Positions 44,501 to 51,571 of a DNA stretch of 64,000 nt are shown here, in pieces. Numbering within the stretch: the stretch's first letter is position 1; the number at the start of each line of letters is the position of its first letter. The stretch spans positions 49,344,574-49,408,573 of the forward strand of contig CM019696.1 of NCBI GenBank assembly GCA_009760885.1, read 5' to 3'. A program made the position numbers and the translations under genes. Under the pieces are notes generated by a model. That model was not told where the DNA came from. It made no database searches and worked only from the letters and a program-made list of their open reading frames with translations. The stretch is from Achatina immaculata. Lineage: Eukaryota > Mollusca > Gastropoda > Stylommatophora > Achatinidae.

Positions 44501-47500
44501 CTCCACAAATCCCAACCAACAGAACACCTTGTCTTTTATTTCTTCTGCTCCCCTTGACAAGCAGAATAACTGAAAGTGACACATATGAGGAACTACTATA
44601 GCTCTGCAGCTGGCTGGAAACTTGACAGCTGTCATTGTGGAACGGTCAGTATATAAAACTGAATGATATTTGAAATGGATGTATGACATTCCATAACAGA
44701 TGTCAACTGCCAGCGAATGACATGATAAAAAAGGTTGTTGCTATGAATGACATTTTAAAATGGTTAATTATAACTTAAAGCAGGTGCCACCAACAGTGAA
44801 TGACACTAAAACTAACAAATATTTTTAAAATGGTTGTAAACAATTACTTTTGAAAGGTGCAGAGAATGTTGCAGGGGCTGGGCTCTGGTCAACATCACCA
44901 CCATACAGCTTCTCTTGTAGGGGGCTGGGCTCTGGTCAACATCACCACCATACAGCTTCTCTTGTAGGGGGCTGGGCTCAGGTCAACATCACCTCCATAC
45001 AGCTTCTCTTGTAGGGGGCTGGGCTCAGGTCAACATCACCTCCATACAGCTTCTCTTGTAGGGGGCTAGGCTCTGGTCAACATCACCTCCATACAGCTTC
45101 TCTTGTAGGGGGCTGGGCTCTGGTCAACATCATCACTGTACAGCTTCTCTTGTAGGGGGCTGGGCTCTGATCAACATCACCACTGTAGAGCTTCTCTTGT
45201 AGGGGGCTGGGCTCTGATCAACATCACCACCGTAGAGCTTCTCTTGTAGGGGGCTAGGCTCTGGTCAACATCACCATAGAGCTTCTTTTGCAGGGGGCCA
45301 GGCTCTGGTCAACATCACCATAAAGCTTCTTTTGCAGGGGGCCAGGCTCTGGTCAACATCACCATAGAGCTTCTCTTATAGGGGGTTAGCTCTGGTCAAC
45401 ATCACCACCATACAGCTTCTCTTGTAGGGGGCTGGGTTCTGGTCAACATCACCACCATACAGCTTCTCTTGTAGGGGGCTGGGCTCTGGTCAACATCACC
45501 ACCATAGAGCTTCTCTTGTAGGGGGCTGGGCTCTGGTCAACATCACCACCATACAGCTTCTCTTGTAGGGGGCTGGGCTCTGGTCAACATCACCTCCATA
45601 CAGCTTCTCTTGTAGGGGGCTGGGCTCTGGTCAACATCACCTCCATACAGCTTCTCTTGTAGGGGGCTGGGCTCTGGTCAACATCACCACCATACAGCTT
45701 CTCTTGTAGGGGGCTGGGCTCTGGTCAACATCACCACCATACAGCTTCTCTTGTAGGGGGCTGGGCTCTGGTCAACATCACCACCATACAGCTTCTCTTG
45801 TAGGGGGCTGGGCTCTGGTCAACATCACCACCATACAGCTTCTCTTGTAGGGGGCTGGGCTCTGGTCAACATCACCACCATACAGCTTCTCTTGTAGGGG
45901 GCTGGGCTCTGGTCGGGCCCTTTGCCCGAGTAGGTTGTGTAGCCGGCAACTCTAGAGGATAGTGGGTTATTTTTTTTTTCTTTTTCAGGGTCAACAATTT
46001 TAAAAAATCAACAGAAATCTGAATCCTCAGTTTTTCCAGAAACCAAATTGGTTCATTACATGAAACAGTTGGACATTAGCCTTGTACACTTCTCCAGAAC
46101 AGAACTACCAACAGAAATTAAGAGAACTCATGTCACTTTGTAAACCATCTGGTCTAAGGTCCATCTCCATTATCTTCCTCTGTCATGTCTCATCTACATC
46201 ATATGACTTGCTTATTATATCTTCCGTTCCTGCTTGTAATTTGCTTTGAGAGTTCCTCCCAACAGAACATTGTATCATATACTGTTATACATGGACATAA
46301 GACAGTAGTTAGACTCAAAAAGTAGTAAAGTCTTCAGTGAGGGTTCAATAGGACAAGGAAGCAAGGAAATAAACAGTGAGATTCAAACAGTAGCAAAGAC
46401 TTCACTGCAGGTCCACTAGGACAAGAAAACAAGAGAATAAACACAAAGATTCAGACAAACTAGCAAAGACTTCACTGCATGTCCACTAGGACAAGAAAAC
46501 AAGAGAATAAACACAAAGATTCAGACAAACTAGCAAAGACTTCACTGCATGTCCACTAGGACAAGAAAACCAAGAGAATAAACACAGAGATTCAGACAAA
46601 CAGCAGCAAAGACTTCATCAGGGTCCATTAGGACAAGGAGGCAAGGCAATAAACAGTGAGACACAGGAAAACGAAAGACTTCACTGTTGGTCTGCTAGAA
46701 AGAAAGCATATACTTTACCTGTGAATGTATGAGAGTCTTGCCAGCTCCACAAATCCCAACCAACAGAACACCTTGTCTTTTATTTCTTCTGCTCCCCTTG
46801 ACAAGCAGAATAACTGAAAGTGACACATATGAGGAACTACTATAGCTCTGCAGCTGGCTGGAAACTTGACAGCTGTCATTGTGGAACGGTCAGTATATAA
46901 AACTGAATGATATTTGAAATGGATGTATGACATTCCATAACAGATGTCAACTGCCAGCGAATGACATGATAAAAAGGGTTGCTGCTATGAATGACATTTT
47001 AAAATGGTTAATTATAACTTAAAGCAGGTGCCACCAACAGTGAATGACACTAAAACTAACAAATATTTTTAAATGGTTGTAAACAATTACTTTTGAAAGG
47101 TGCAGAGAATGTTGCATAAAAGTTCCGTGTACATTAATGCTTGCTATAAATATATAAATGTGTCACATGTACATTAATGCTTGCTATAAACAAATAAATG
47201 TGTCACATGTACATTAATGCTTGCTATAAATAAATGTGTCACATGTACATTAATGTTTGCTATAAATAAATAAATGTGTCACATGTACATTAATGCTTGC
47301 GATAAATAAATAAATGTGTGTCACATGTACATTAATGCTTGTCCTAAATAAATAAACACTTCCCACTTAACTTTAACAAGATAAAGACTTTGTGCTATTC
47401 ATATGCGAAGGATTTCTATCACCAACTACAACAACTCAAGAACAAAGTCCCTAAACACGACATCCTAACTGTCATGGGGGACTTCAATGCCAAGGCAGGA

Positions 47501-50500
47501 AAAGATAACACTGATGTCGAAAAAAGTAATGGGGAAAGAAGGAACTGATACAGTAAATCAGAATGGAGAAAGATTAATTGAACTGTCTAACAGAGGGAAT
47601 GGTCATAGGAGGAACAGTATTTCCACACAAAGAGATACATAAAACAACATGGATATCCCCAGATGATAGATCCAGAAAACAGGTAGGCCATTTTTGTATT
47701 AGAAAGCAATTCAGAACACCTCTCATAGATGTATATAGGGGTGCAGATAATAACAGTGATCACAACCAGCGGATAGGAAAAATAAGACTAAAACTGAAAA
47801 GCCAACACAAGAAATCAATACTCAGAAAGATAAACAGCAGTGAACCTAATGGCTAGCAACAAAGCTGCAGGTGAAGATGAAATAACAGCCGAAATGTTAA
47901 AAGCTATTAACAGTGACAACATGGGCCAACTACAGAGAATGTTTAATCAAGTTTGGAAAGAAGAAAAGATCCCTTCCATATGGAAAAAAGGTATTGTTAA
48001 AATACTGAAAAAAAAAAAAAAGGGGGGGAAAACCTTAGCGACTACAATAATTGGAGAGGAATAAACTTACTATCAGTTGTGTCAAAAGTATTTTGCAAAG
48101 TCATTCTGAACAGAATTAAAGATATAGTGGATACTGCAATGAAAGAATAAAAATGATTTTGAAAAGGGAGAAGCTGTCTCGACCAGATCTTTACTCTAAG
48201 AATAATACTCGAAGAACATACTGAAAAGCAAAAACCGTTAATCCTGAACTTCACAGACTTTAAAAAAGGCATTTGATGGCATACACTGAGATTCACTGTG
48301 AAAAATTTTAAGACTATATGGAATACCATCTAAAACTGTCAACATTATTAAGGATCTCTACAACGGATATGTTTGTGTAGTCAACACAGAAGAAGAAATG
48401 AATGAATGGTTCCAGAAACAGGCGTGAAATAAAGGATGTTATCTCCCTTGCTTTTTGGAATTGCCATAGTCTTCATAATGAAGAAATATTGCACAGGTAA
48501 AATGGTCACTGACTGGGTACATGGGATCCTACTAGAAGATCTTGATTATGCAGATGACATAACTCTTATCAGTGACAATGTGAATTCGATGCAAGAAAAA
48601 AACAGATACCCTGTCTTCACTGACTAGCAAAATAGGACTTGAATTAACAAAAAAAAAAAAGACAGAAACTTCCCATTAATCAAAAAGGAAAAATATATGT
48701 AGAACTGTTGAAGAAGTACCAATTTGCATACCTCAGCGTGCGAACGAAGAAGAAGAAGAAGAAGAAGCATACCTCAGCAGCTACATAGACCAAGATAGTG
48801 ACATCAGAAAGGAAAAATTGCAAAAGCAGCATTGACCTTCAAGAATCTTGAGAATATATGGCACTTAAAAGTTATAGGCACAAAAACCAAGACAAGATTA
48901 TTCAATTCAAATGTAATATCCACCCTCATTCATGCATGCCAAAGATGGAAAACAACTAAAGAAATAAACAACAAATTAGACTCTTTTGAAAACAAATGCC
49001 TAAGAAAAATACTCGGTATAAAGTGAAATGAATTTAAGAACAATGCTGAGATAAGAGATGAGCGAACAACAACCTGTCTCTTGGGTGATCAGAAAAAGGA
49101 CAAATATCAGTCGCATGATGAGAAGAAACAGTCAGAGAATCCTAAATCAAGTAGAATACAACAGATCAAAGAAAAAGAGGTTGACCGCGTGAAACTCTAA
49201 AGAGAGAGGCCAAATTAGTAGGCATAAATAAAGTAAGCATTGTTAAGAGAGGCCAAATTAGTAGGCATAAATAAAGTAAGCATTGTTAAGAGAGGCCAAA
49301 TTAGTAGGCATAAAATCCCTTGATGAGGTTGAAAACCTCACTGAAAACAGGAAACTTTGACAAACTACCAACTGTCACAATCTATGTGACGTTTAATGAT
49401 ATGGGAAGGATATAAGATATGTGAACTTCTGTACATTCCCAAATTGCACCATTTTAAAATACATCACTGTTCCATCTTGCTGAAACTGCAAGCATGATAT
49501 TCTTTGCATCGATTCATTAAAAGTGTTGTGGAAAAGTATCATGTCGAGTAGATAATGGTGCGGAAAAGTATCGTGTCGAGTAGATAATGGTGCGGAAAAG
49601 TATCGTGTCGAGTAGATAATGGTGCGGAAAAGTATCGTGTCGAGTAGATAATGGTGCGGAAAAGTATCGTGTCGAGTAGATAATGGTGCGGAAAAGTATC
49701 GTGTCGAGTAGATAATGGTGCGGAAAAGTATCGTGTCGAGTAGATAATGGTGCGGAAAAGTATCATGTTGAGTAGATAATGGTGCGGAAAAGTATCGTGT
49801 CGAGTAGATAATGGTGCGGAAAAGTATCATGTCGAGTAGATAATGGTGTGGAAAAGTATCGTGTCGAGTAGATAATGGGTTATGGTGGCTGGTTTTTTTT
49901 CAGACTGAATGGAACTATAATGTCCCTAGTGGTGCCCACTGCCACGGAAACATGTCTTGTCTTGTGCTATCTCCCTGTAACTGCGAGCTGGTGTTCTTTG
50001 CACCCAATGCTGTGGAGTCGTTGAAGCACATCTGATTTTCGGCCTGGAAGCGGGTTTCATTCATTTGCATGTTCCTTGTGGAACTTTGCCTCCCTAACAG
50101 CTCTCCTGTAGGCCTCTCGGTTGTAAGCAAGATGGCTTGCTGATGATGCATTCATTTGCAGATCATCAACGATGTCTTGTAGCCATTTTCGCCTTGGTCT
50201 TCCTCTCTTTCCCTTTCCCATTATGTACCCTTCCAAGGCGGTCTTCTCTAGATTATCATGACGTTTATGAACGGGTTATGGCAGCTATTTTTTGCAGTCC
50301 CAGAGAACAGCTAAACGGCAGGGGATATGCAATGCTTCCTTAGCAGACTCCACCACCATGGGGACTACGGCGATCCCCGTCCCGTTAGCCAGACTAGGTC
50401 TGTTACTGGAGGGAAACAACGGTGGGGTGGGACAGGATCCTGACACGTCAAGTGGTCATATCGAAAATGGGTAGTGAATGGAAATGACTGATCGCATTTA

Positions 50501-50654
50501 AACCGAGGGAAAAAACACAAACACACATACACAATACCAGACCTATGGTTAAAATCCCGACCACAACTGCAACAATGATTCCAAGAACAGTGGGATCACC
50601 ATTTTCAAGACCTTGTGAGAGGTACTTGAGAGCCTTTTCCACATGGTCTCCCAT
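29324..50654 (-). CDS. SRPRB: Signal recognition particle receptor subunit beta
   Basis: Six exons (50654-50543, 46813-46719 or 44569-44475, 42931-42854 or 41233-41156, 35712-35546, 34691-34560, 31697-31481 or 29540-29324) join in frame to a protein of about 266 residues, close to the usual length. Order: short N-terminus, membrane anchor (PTVLGIIVAVVVGILTIV), G1 (GICGAGKT), switch I (TYTSIK), G3 (DLPGHERLRGQ), G4 (NKQD), G5-like ECSA, C-terminus LNELHRWLSRLA. The family is an ER-membrane Arf-like GTPase that anchors SRP receptor alpha, so ribosome-SRP complexes dock at the translocon. The start at 50654 is chosen for its good context; an in-frame ATG at 50684 would add ten residues. Oddities: exons 2, 3 and 6 are each present twice, and exon 4 has about nine extra residues after G3. 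Confidence 0.95.
29953..30160 (-). mobile_element. LINE 3' fragment, (ATGA)n-tail family, in unit D1
   Basis: The - strand reads LEGYIMGKREEDQG, then CKTSLTVCEC and the decayed tail found intact at 51298-51515 (YIMGKK, AHNREAYR-like and HANE-like blocks). Duplicated at 32110-32317. Confidence 0.75.
30360..30718. repeat. About 35-bp degenerate minisatellite
   Basis: Units around CAAACCACATATTTCTAATG and TTAACAGTTATGAC. The array continues to the right of the mariner insertion at 33676 onward, so the transposon landed in it. Duplicated at 32517-32875. Confidence 0.85.
30719..31171 (+). mobile_element. Mariner remnant, right end missing (unit D1)
   Basis: Left terminal inverted repeat at 30719-30747 and transposase start MEQKADIKF at 30916. 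The remainder is a degenerate C-terminus (HPIPQICSPCNY, FLFPKLKLPLFDD, CINARGAYFE over shifted frames). It is truncated at 31171 by the duplication junction. Confidence 0.8.
31481..31697 (-). CDS. SRPRB: SRPRB exon 6 (terminal), proximal copy
   Basis: Identical protein to 29324-29540 with the same acceptor and stop. It is the copy first met in the direction of transcription. Confidence 0.93.
32110..32317 (-). mobile_element. LINE 3' fragment, (ATGA)n-tail family, in unit D2
   Basis: Duplicate of the fragment at 29953-30160. Confidence 0.72.
32877..33674 (+). mobile_element. Internally deleted mariner element, interrupted by a LINE
   Basis: Terminal inverted repeats of about 28 bp (CAAGGTACGACAATTAAGTA... 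and its complement ending at 33674, one mismatch) lie between TA dinucleotides. Inside are the transposase start (ATG at 33073, MEQKADIKF) fused by a large deletion to the C-terminal region with FLFPKLK- and GAYFE-like motifs in broken frames. The DDE/DDD catalytic core is gone. A LINE fragment with an 11-bp target duplication splits the right part. The flanks on both sides are the 35-bp minisatellite. Confidence 0.88.
33339..33606 (+). mobile_element. 5'-truncated LINE insertion with 11-bp target duplication
   Basis: Flanked by ATATCTTCAAC at 33328-33338 and 33607-33617. Reads KERRWRWLGHVLRMTDNSLK, then ALRWTPQGNRSKGRPKETWR and WKTLAEAPCALGT, ending in a (GA)n tail. Same family as 5815-6237. 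It is inserted into the mariner element. Confidence 0.92.
33781..34027 (+). mobile_element. tRNA-derived SINE, best copy
   Basis: The head has an A-box-like GTGGCAAAGTGGTTAGTGC and a perfect B-box GGTTCGAATCC 45-50 bp apart, as in RNA polymerase III promoters of tRNA genes. The body follows (GTAGAAATGGGTACCCAACT, GGCAGCCAGGTGTGATACTG, GGAAAATATGGGCACTAACA) and the copy ends in a T run. Related bodies lie at 19085-19262 and about 52990-53120. Confidence 0.85.
34560..34691 (-). CDS. SRPRB: SRPRB exon 5: G4 motif
   Basis: Acceptor CTCCTCAG|GTACCT and donor GAAAT|GTAAGA, 132 nt. Encodes YLYTLLSDKTVSNNAPPVLI then LCNKQDLTLAKGAKVI, ending QLEKE plus a split Met codon. NKQD is the guanine-specificity motif. 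Confidence 0.96.
34692..35545. other. SRPRB intron 4
   Basis: Mostly AT-rich. A degenerate repeat with CACAAGGGGTTAA and GACTGATA(T/C) lies at about 35040-35200. Confidence 0.6.
35546..35712 (-). CDS. SRPRB: SRPRB exon 4: G3 motif
   Basis: Acceptor AAAATAG|AAAAAG and donor GCCGA|GTGAGT, 167 nt. Encodes KKLRIIDLPGHERLRGQ, LLDEYKGLAR, then CVKCIVLLGFDV, LVIDSGSLQKELKEIA. The family normally goes almost directly from the residue after 'AR' into the IVFVVDS strand, so about nine residues here are extra. Confidence 0.93.
35919..36600. mobile_element. Candidate piggyBac-like MITE
   Basis: A 674-bp non-coding segment lies between two TTAA sites (35919-35922 and 36597-36600). The ends form an imperfect inverted repeat: TTAACTCTTCCCGAGCGTTG on the left, and TTAACACTTTCCATGCGTTT read inward from the right (15 of 20 identical). 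The right side holds a 17-bp subterminal direct repeat, TGTCACTATAATGACCA, at about 36527 and 36567. TTAA targets and CCC/CGTTG-type ends fit piggyBac. No transposase is present. Confidence 0.5.
36601..36890. other. SRPRB intron 3, nothing recognised
   Basis: A-rich, no element recognised. Confidence 0.5.
36891..37210 (-). mobile_element. LINE C-terminal fragment
   Basis: The - strand reads NRLARQTEIQGRLRMNKEDI, ILDRLREDEERTWMDSKAWR, GADRKAKLCGRK and SRRTLHRMLGYMAEHIW. It resembles the fragment next to 14846-14909 and 16653-16717, so is probably the same family. Confidence 0.7.
37256..37567 (-). mobile_element. LINE A: ORF2 C-terminal fragment
   Basis: The - strand reads MTRYHNSHIKNKPPSSDC, ADCKAHLYDLGLSRTPDFTC and GNQFPEHILQ, a diverged relative of the RNase H-LINE tail at 38811-39990. 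One end of the 772-bp duplication D2 lies in its coding sequence at about 37488. Confidence 0.8.
37605..38003. repeat. 43-bp minisatellite, about 9 copies
   Basis: Units TTGGCTTCACTGTATGAGGC plus AGTGTGTTGACATGATTATA, with ACAATTAG/ATGATTAT variants in the same order in both duplicated arrays (also 38377-38775). Two further units at 39992-40078 lie beyond LINE B, so LINE B landed inside the array. Confidence 0.95.
38003..38259 (-). mobile_element. LINE B 3' fragment in unit E1
   Basis: Same 3' end as the full LINE B copy, from the (GAA)n tail (CTTCTTC on the + strand) up to the SHMYTKFKVG codons, where it is fused to LINE A by the duplication. Confidence 0.9.
38260..39031. repeat. Tandem duplication E, unit 2
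   Basis: Near-identical repeat of 37488-38259. Confidence 0.95.
38776..39990 (-). mobile_element. LINE B: RNase H-bearing ORF2 3' part, intact 386-codon frame
   Basis: Open frame 39971-38811 with the late connection domain (MRSTPIVEMQKI) and a complete RNase H: Asp in YTDGSAHNAI, Glu in NFDAEVRAVI, Asp in VILTDARSVLEAL, the WIPSHCGIPGNEKADHLAKE block, then the Cys/His tail (CTCAQVPQTVEHILQNC). The 3' end has a (GAA)n tail. 5' truncated: no reverse transcriptase core. Class I/Jockey-type (inference). The lack of stops suggests a recent insertion. Putative target duplication GACATGATTAT on both sides, though the array it sits in carries that sequence anyway. Confidence 0.92.
40060..40437 (-). 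mobile_element. RNase H-LINE remnant, copy 1
   Basis: The - strand reads SCFSTEIYVHCANEYTVSHF and LVTNYRARLTALLGAARQV, then in a shifted frame IVFLCDSKSVIKDLL and VVVQWIPSQCGLLG, that is, RNase H segments with a frameshift. A right-hand part is repeated at 41947-42136. Confidence 0.7.
40600..41050. repeat. 32-bp minisatellite, about 14 copies
   Basis: Units AATGGGGAATACTCCAAGCT plus TAAAGCCTTTAC. Blocks of variant units recur in the same order, showing a higher-order period of about 128-130 bp. Duplicated at 42290-42745. Confidence 0.95.
41156..41233 (-). CDS. SRPRB: SRPRB exon 3: switch I, distal copy
   Basis: Acceptor TTTACAG|CTTGTC and donor AAGAAT|GTAAGG, 26 codons, phase 0: LVYNTFKQTYTSIKVNSGEY then GVPEKN. 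Confidence 0.93.
41610..41946. repeat. 44-47-bp minisatellite 'M', array 1
   Basis: Units CAGCTTCTCTTGTAGGGGGC and TGGGCTCTGGTCAACATCAC. The same array returns briefly at 43311-43350 and at length at 44877-45913. Confidence 0.95.
41947..43350. repeat. Tandem duplication F, unit 2
   Basis: Direct repeat of 40242 onward. The left edge starts at ATGACAGACTTGCTGTCG directly after array M, and the right edge is again in array M. Confidence 0.93.
42854..42931 (-). CDS. SRPRB: SRPRB exon 3: switch I, proximal copy
   Basis: Same 26 codons and splice sites as 41156-41233. If both were included the protein would gain 26 residues in frame. Confidence 0.93.
43681..43944. repeat. 45-bp minisatellite, 6 copies
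   Basis: CTTTGAGAGTTCCTCCCAAC and AGAACATTGTATCATATATA units. Only one unit is present in the duplicate at about 46246-46280. The 45-bp unit explains the open frames on both strands. Confidence 0.95.
43945..44024 (-). mobile_element. LINE B 3' stub, 80 bp
   Basis: The (GAA)n tail and the last roughly 65 bases of LINE B, - sense, flanked by near-identical TGCATCATATAC and TGTATCATATGC. The duplicate at 46275 has the uninterrupted site (TGTATCATATACTG). Confidence 0.9.
44090..44460. repeat. About 75-bp degenerate repeat, 4-5 copies
   Basis: Units with AAAGACTTCACTGCATGTCC, ACTAGGACAAGAAAAC and AATAAACACAGAGATTCAGA. Duplicated at about 46330-46680. Confidence 0.85.
44475..44569 (-). CDS. SRPRB: SRPRB exon 2: G1 motif, distal copy
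   Basis: Acceptor CTTTCAG|TTATTC and donor CACAG|GTAAAG, 95 nt. After the one base from exon 1 it reads VILLVKGSRRNKRQGVLLVG and ICGAGKTLIHSQ. 95 nt is not a multiple of three, so inclusion of both copies would break the frame. Confidence 0.94.
44877..45913. repeat. 44-47-bp minisatellite 'M', array 2
   Basis: About 23 units between duplication units G1 and G2. Several stretches of consecutive variant units match array 1 at 41610-41946 (for example the TAGGCTCTGG, CCAGGCTCTGG, CCAGGCTCTGG order). Confidence 0.95.
45914..47115. repeat. Tandem duplication G, unit 2
   Basis: Direct repeat of 43351-44876 without the 80-bp LINE B stub and with a contracted 45-bp array. Confidence 0.93.
46719..46813 (-). 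CDS. SRPRB: SRPRB exon 2: G1 motif, proximal copy
   Basis: Same sequence and splice sites as 44475-44569. It is the copy nearer exon 1. Confidence 0.94.
47116..47345. repeat. About 41-bp minisatellite, 6 copies
   Basis: Units AAATGTGTCACATGTACATT and AATGCTTGCTATAAATA, with varying numbers of the 4-mer TAAA. Confidence 0.9.
48737..48766 (+). mobile_element. 30-bp LINE B stub with target duplication
   Basis: CGTGCGAACGAAGAAGAAGA and more GAA units, equal to the last bases of LINE B, inserted between two perfect GCATACCTCAG copies (48726-48736 and 48767-48777). LINE C copy 2 at about 63668-63690 shows the undisturbed site. Confidence 0.93.
49195..49312. repeat. 43-bp repeat, 3 copies
   Basis: AGAGAGGCCAAATTAGTAGG plus CATAAATAAAGTAAGCATTG units, a local amplification inside the LINE C 3' part. 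Confidence 0.9.
49540..49880. repeat. 32-bp minisatellite, about 11 copies
   Basis: GTGTCGAGTAGATAATGGTG plus CGGAAAAGTATC, near-perfect, CpG-rich compared with the flanks. Confidence 0.95.
49945..50450 (+). repeat. Dispersed repeat 'R', copy 4, split by a LINE fragment
   Basis: The left part (CTGGTGTTCTTTGCACCC) corresponds to 23690-23720, and the right part (TATGGCAGCTATTTTTTGCA, GGGGACTACGGCGATCCC) to 23742-23900. A - strand LINE fragment at about 50060-50270 lies between them. Confidence 0.7.
50060..50275 (-). mobile_element. LINE D 3' fragment inside repeat R
   Basis: The - strand reads LEGYIMGKGKERKTKAKM-like, NDLQMNASSASHLAYNREAY-like and FHKEHANE-like blocks in shifted frames, the same family as 50915-51120 and 51180-51515. 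Its 3' end carries (ATGA)n. Confidence 0.8.
50543..50654 (-). CDS. SRPRB: SRPRB exon 1: N-terminus and membrane anchor
   Basis: Starts MGDHVEKALKYLSQGLENGD with good context (AAAAATGG), followed by the hydrophobic segment PTVLGIIVAVVVGILTI, donor ATAG|GTCTGG. One base carries to exon 2. Confidence 0.93.
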
Positions 50655-50684
50655 TTTTTTTTTCAATTGACATGCAAAGAACAT

Positions 50685-50914
50685 TTGTTTCCGGGTCAGC
50701 CAAACACAACAGACGGAATTTTTCTGATTCGGTTTCTATGTTTCAATCGGCGTCAAACTTTAAGTGTTTACAGTGGCAGAAATTGATTTCGGGTAATAAG
50801 ATAGATAAAATGTGTTAGAGCATAGAATATGGTCAAGTGTGACTTTATAATTTAGTGATATGTTTATTTATATGTGAAGTGATACATCTTGTGCTGTTAT
50901 AAGTGTATGTGTCA
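50685..50914. other. SRPRB upstream region
   Basis: Should contain the SRPRB promoter. No TATA box or clear motif is evident beyond a TTCCGGG at about 50690. Confidence 0.4.
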
Positions 50915-51120
50915 GTCAGTCATTTGCATGTCTCTTGCGGAACTTTACCTCCCTAACAGCTCTCCTGTAGGCCTCTCGGTTGTGAGCAAGATGGCCTGCT
51001 GCTGATGCATCCTTTTGCAGATTATCAACGATGTCTTGCAGCCGTCTTTGCCTTTGTCTTCCTCTCTTTCTTTTTCCCATTATGTACCCTTCCAAGGCTG
51101 TCTTCTCTAAATTATCAAGA
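50915..51120 (-). mobile_element. LINE D 3' fragment, left arm
   Basis: The - strand reads LEKTALEGYIMGKRKRGRQR, LQDIVDNLQKDASAAGHLAH and NREAYRRAVREVKFRKRHAN without a stop. It faces the + strand copy at 51180-51515. Confidence 0.88.
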
Positions 51121-51179
51121 AGTGTATGTATGTATGTGTGTGTGTATATATAATGAATGTAAATGCTACAGAAGAGTTC

Positions 51180-51515
51180 TCCAAATATCGTGGACACAAA
51201 AAAGAACAAATATATCTATACTACAAGAGCTTAATATTGAAGAAGGCTGGCTAGTGAAGAGGATTAAAGAGAGAAAACTGAAATATTTTGGACACATTAA
51301 ACGTCATGATAATTTAGAGAAGACCGTATTGGAAGGATACATAATGGGAAAAAAGAAAAAGAGGAAGACCAAGACGAAGATGGCCGCAAGACATCGTTGA
51401 CGATCTGGAAATGGATGCAACAGCAGCAGGCCATCTTGCTCACAACCGAGAGGCCTACAGGAGTGCTGTTTGGGTTTGCAAAGTTCCGCAAGGGACATGC
51501 AAATGAATGAATGAA
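51180..51515 (+). mobile_element. LINE D 3' fragment, right arm
   Basis: Reads WLVKRIKERKLKYFGHIKRH and DNLEKTVLEGYIMGKKKKRK, then frameshifted tail blocks, ending ATGAATGAATGAATGAATAT: an (ATGA)n tail running into (AT)n at 51518-51569. Confidence 0.88.

Positions 51516-51517
<2 letters not shown>

Positions 51518-51569
<52 letters not shown>
51518..51569. repeat. (AT)n microsatellite
   Basis: About 26 perfect AT units at the 3' end of a LINE D insertion. Confidence 0.97.

Positions 51570-51571
<2 letters not shown>

Larger units (their letters stand above)
43351..44876. repeat. Tandem duplication G, unit 1
   Basis: Starts GGGCCCTTTGCCCGAGTAGG, ends GCAGAGAATGTTGCA, repeated at 45914-47115. 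It differs from unit 2 in having six 45-bp units rather than one, and a LINE B stub. Confidence 0.93.
47390..49375 (+). mobile_element. LINE C copy 1, frameshifted and internally deleted
   Basis: Reads in order, over several frames: endonuclease core (DILTVMGDFNAKAGKDNTDV; then TTWISPDDRSRKQ, FRTPLIDVYRGADNNSDHNQ), reverse transcriptase (NKAAGEDEITAEMLKAINSD, WKKGIVKIL, a broken QAGF-like region, DYADDITLISDN catalytic box), and thumb (TLIHACQRWKTTKEINNKLD, ENKCLRKILGIK). The roughly 0.65-kb linker between endonuclease and polymerase, present in the copy at 62 kb, is deleted near 47850. At least five frameshifts or stops. Lies in SRPRB intron 1. Contains a 30-bp LINE B stub at 48737-48766. 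Confidence 0.9.
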
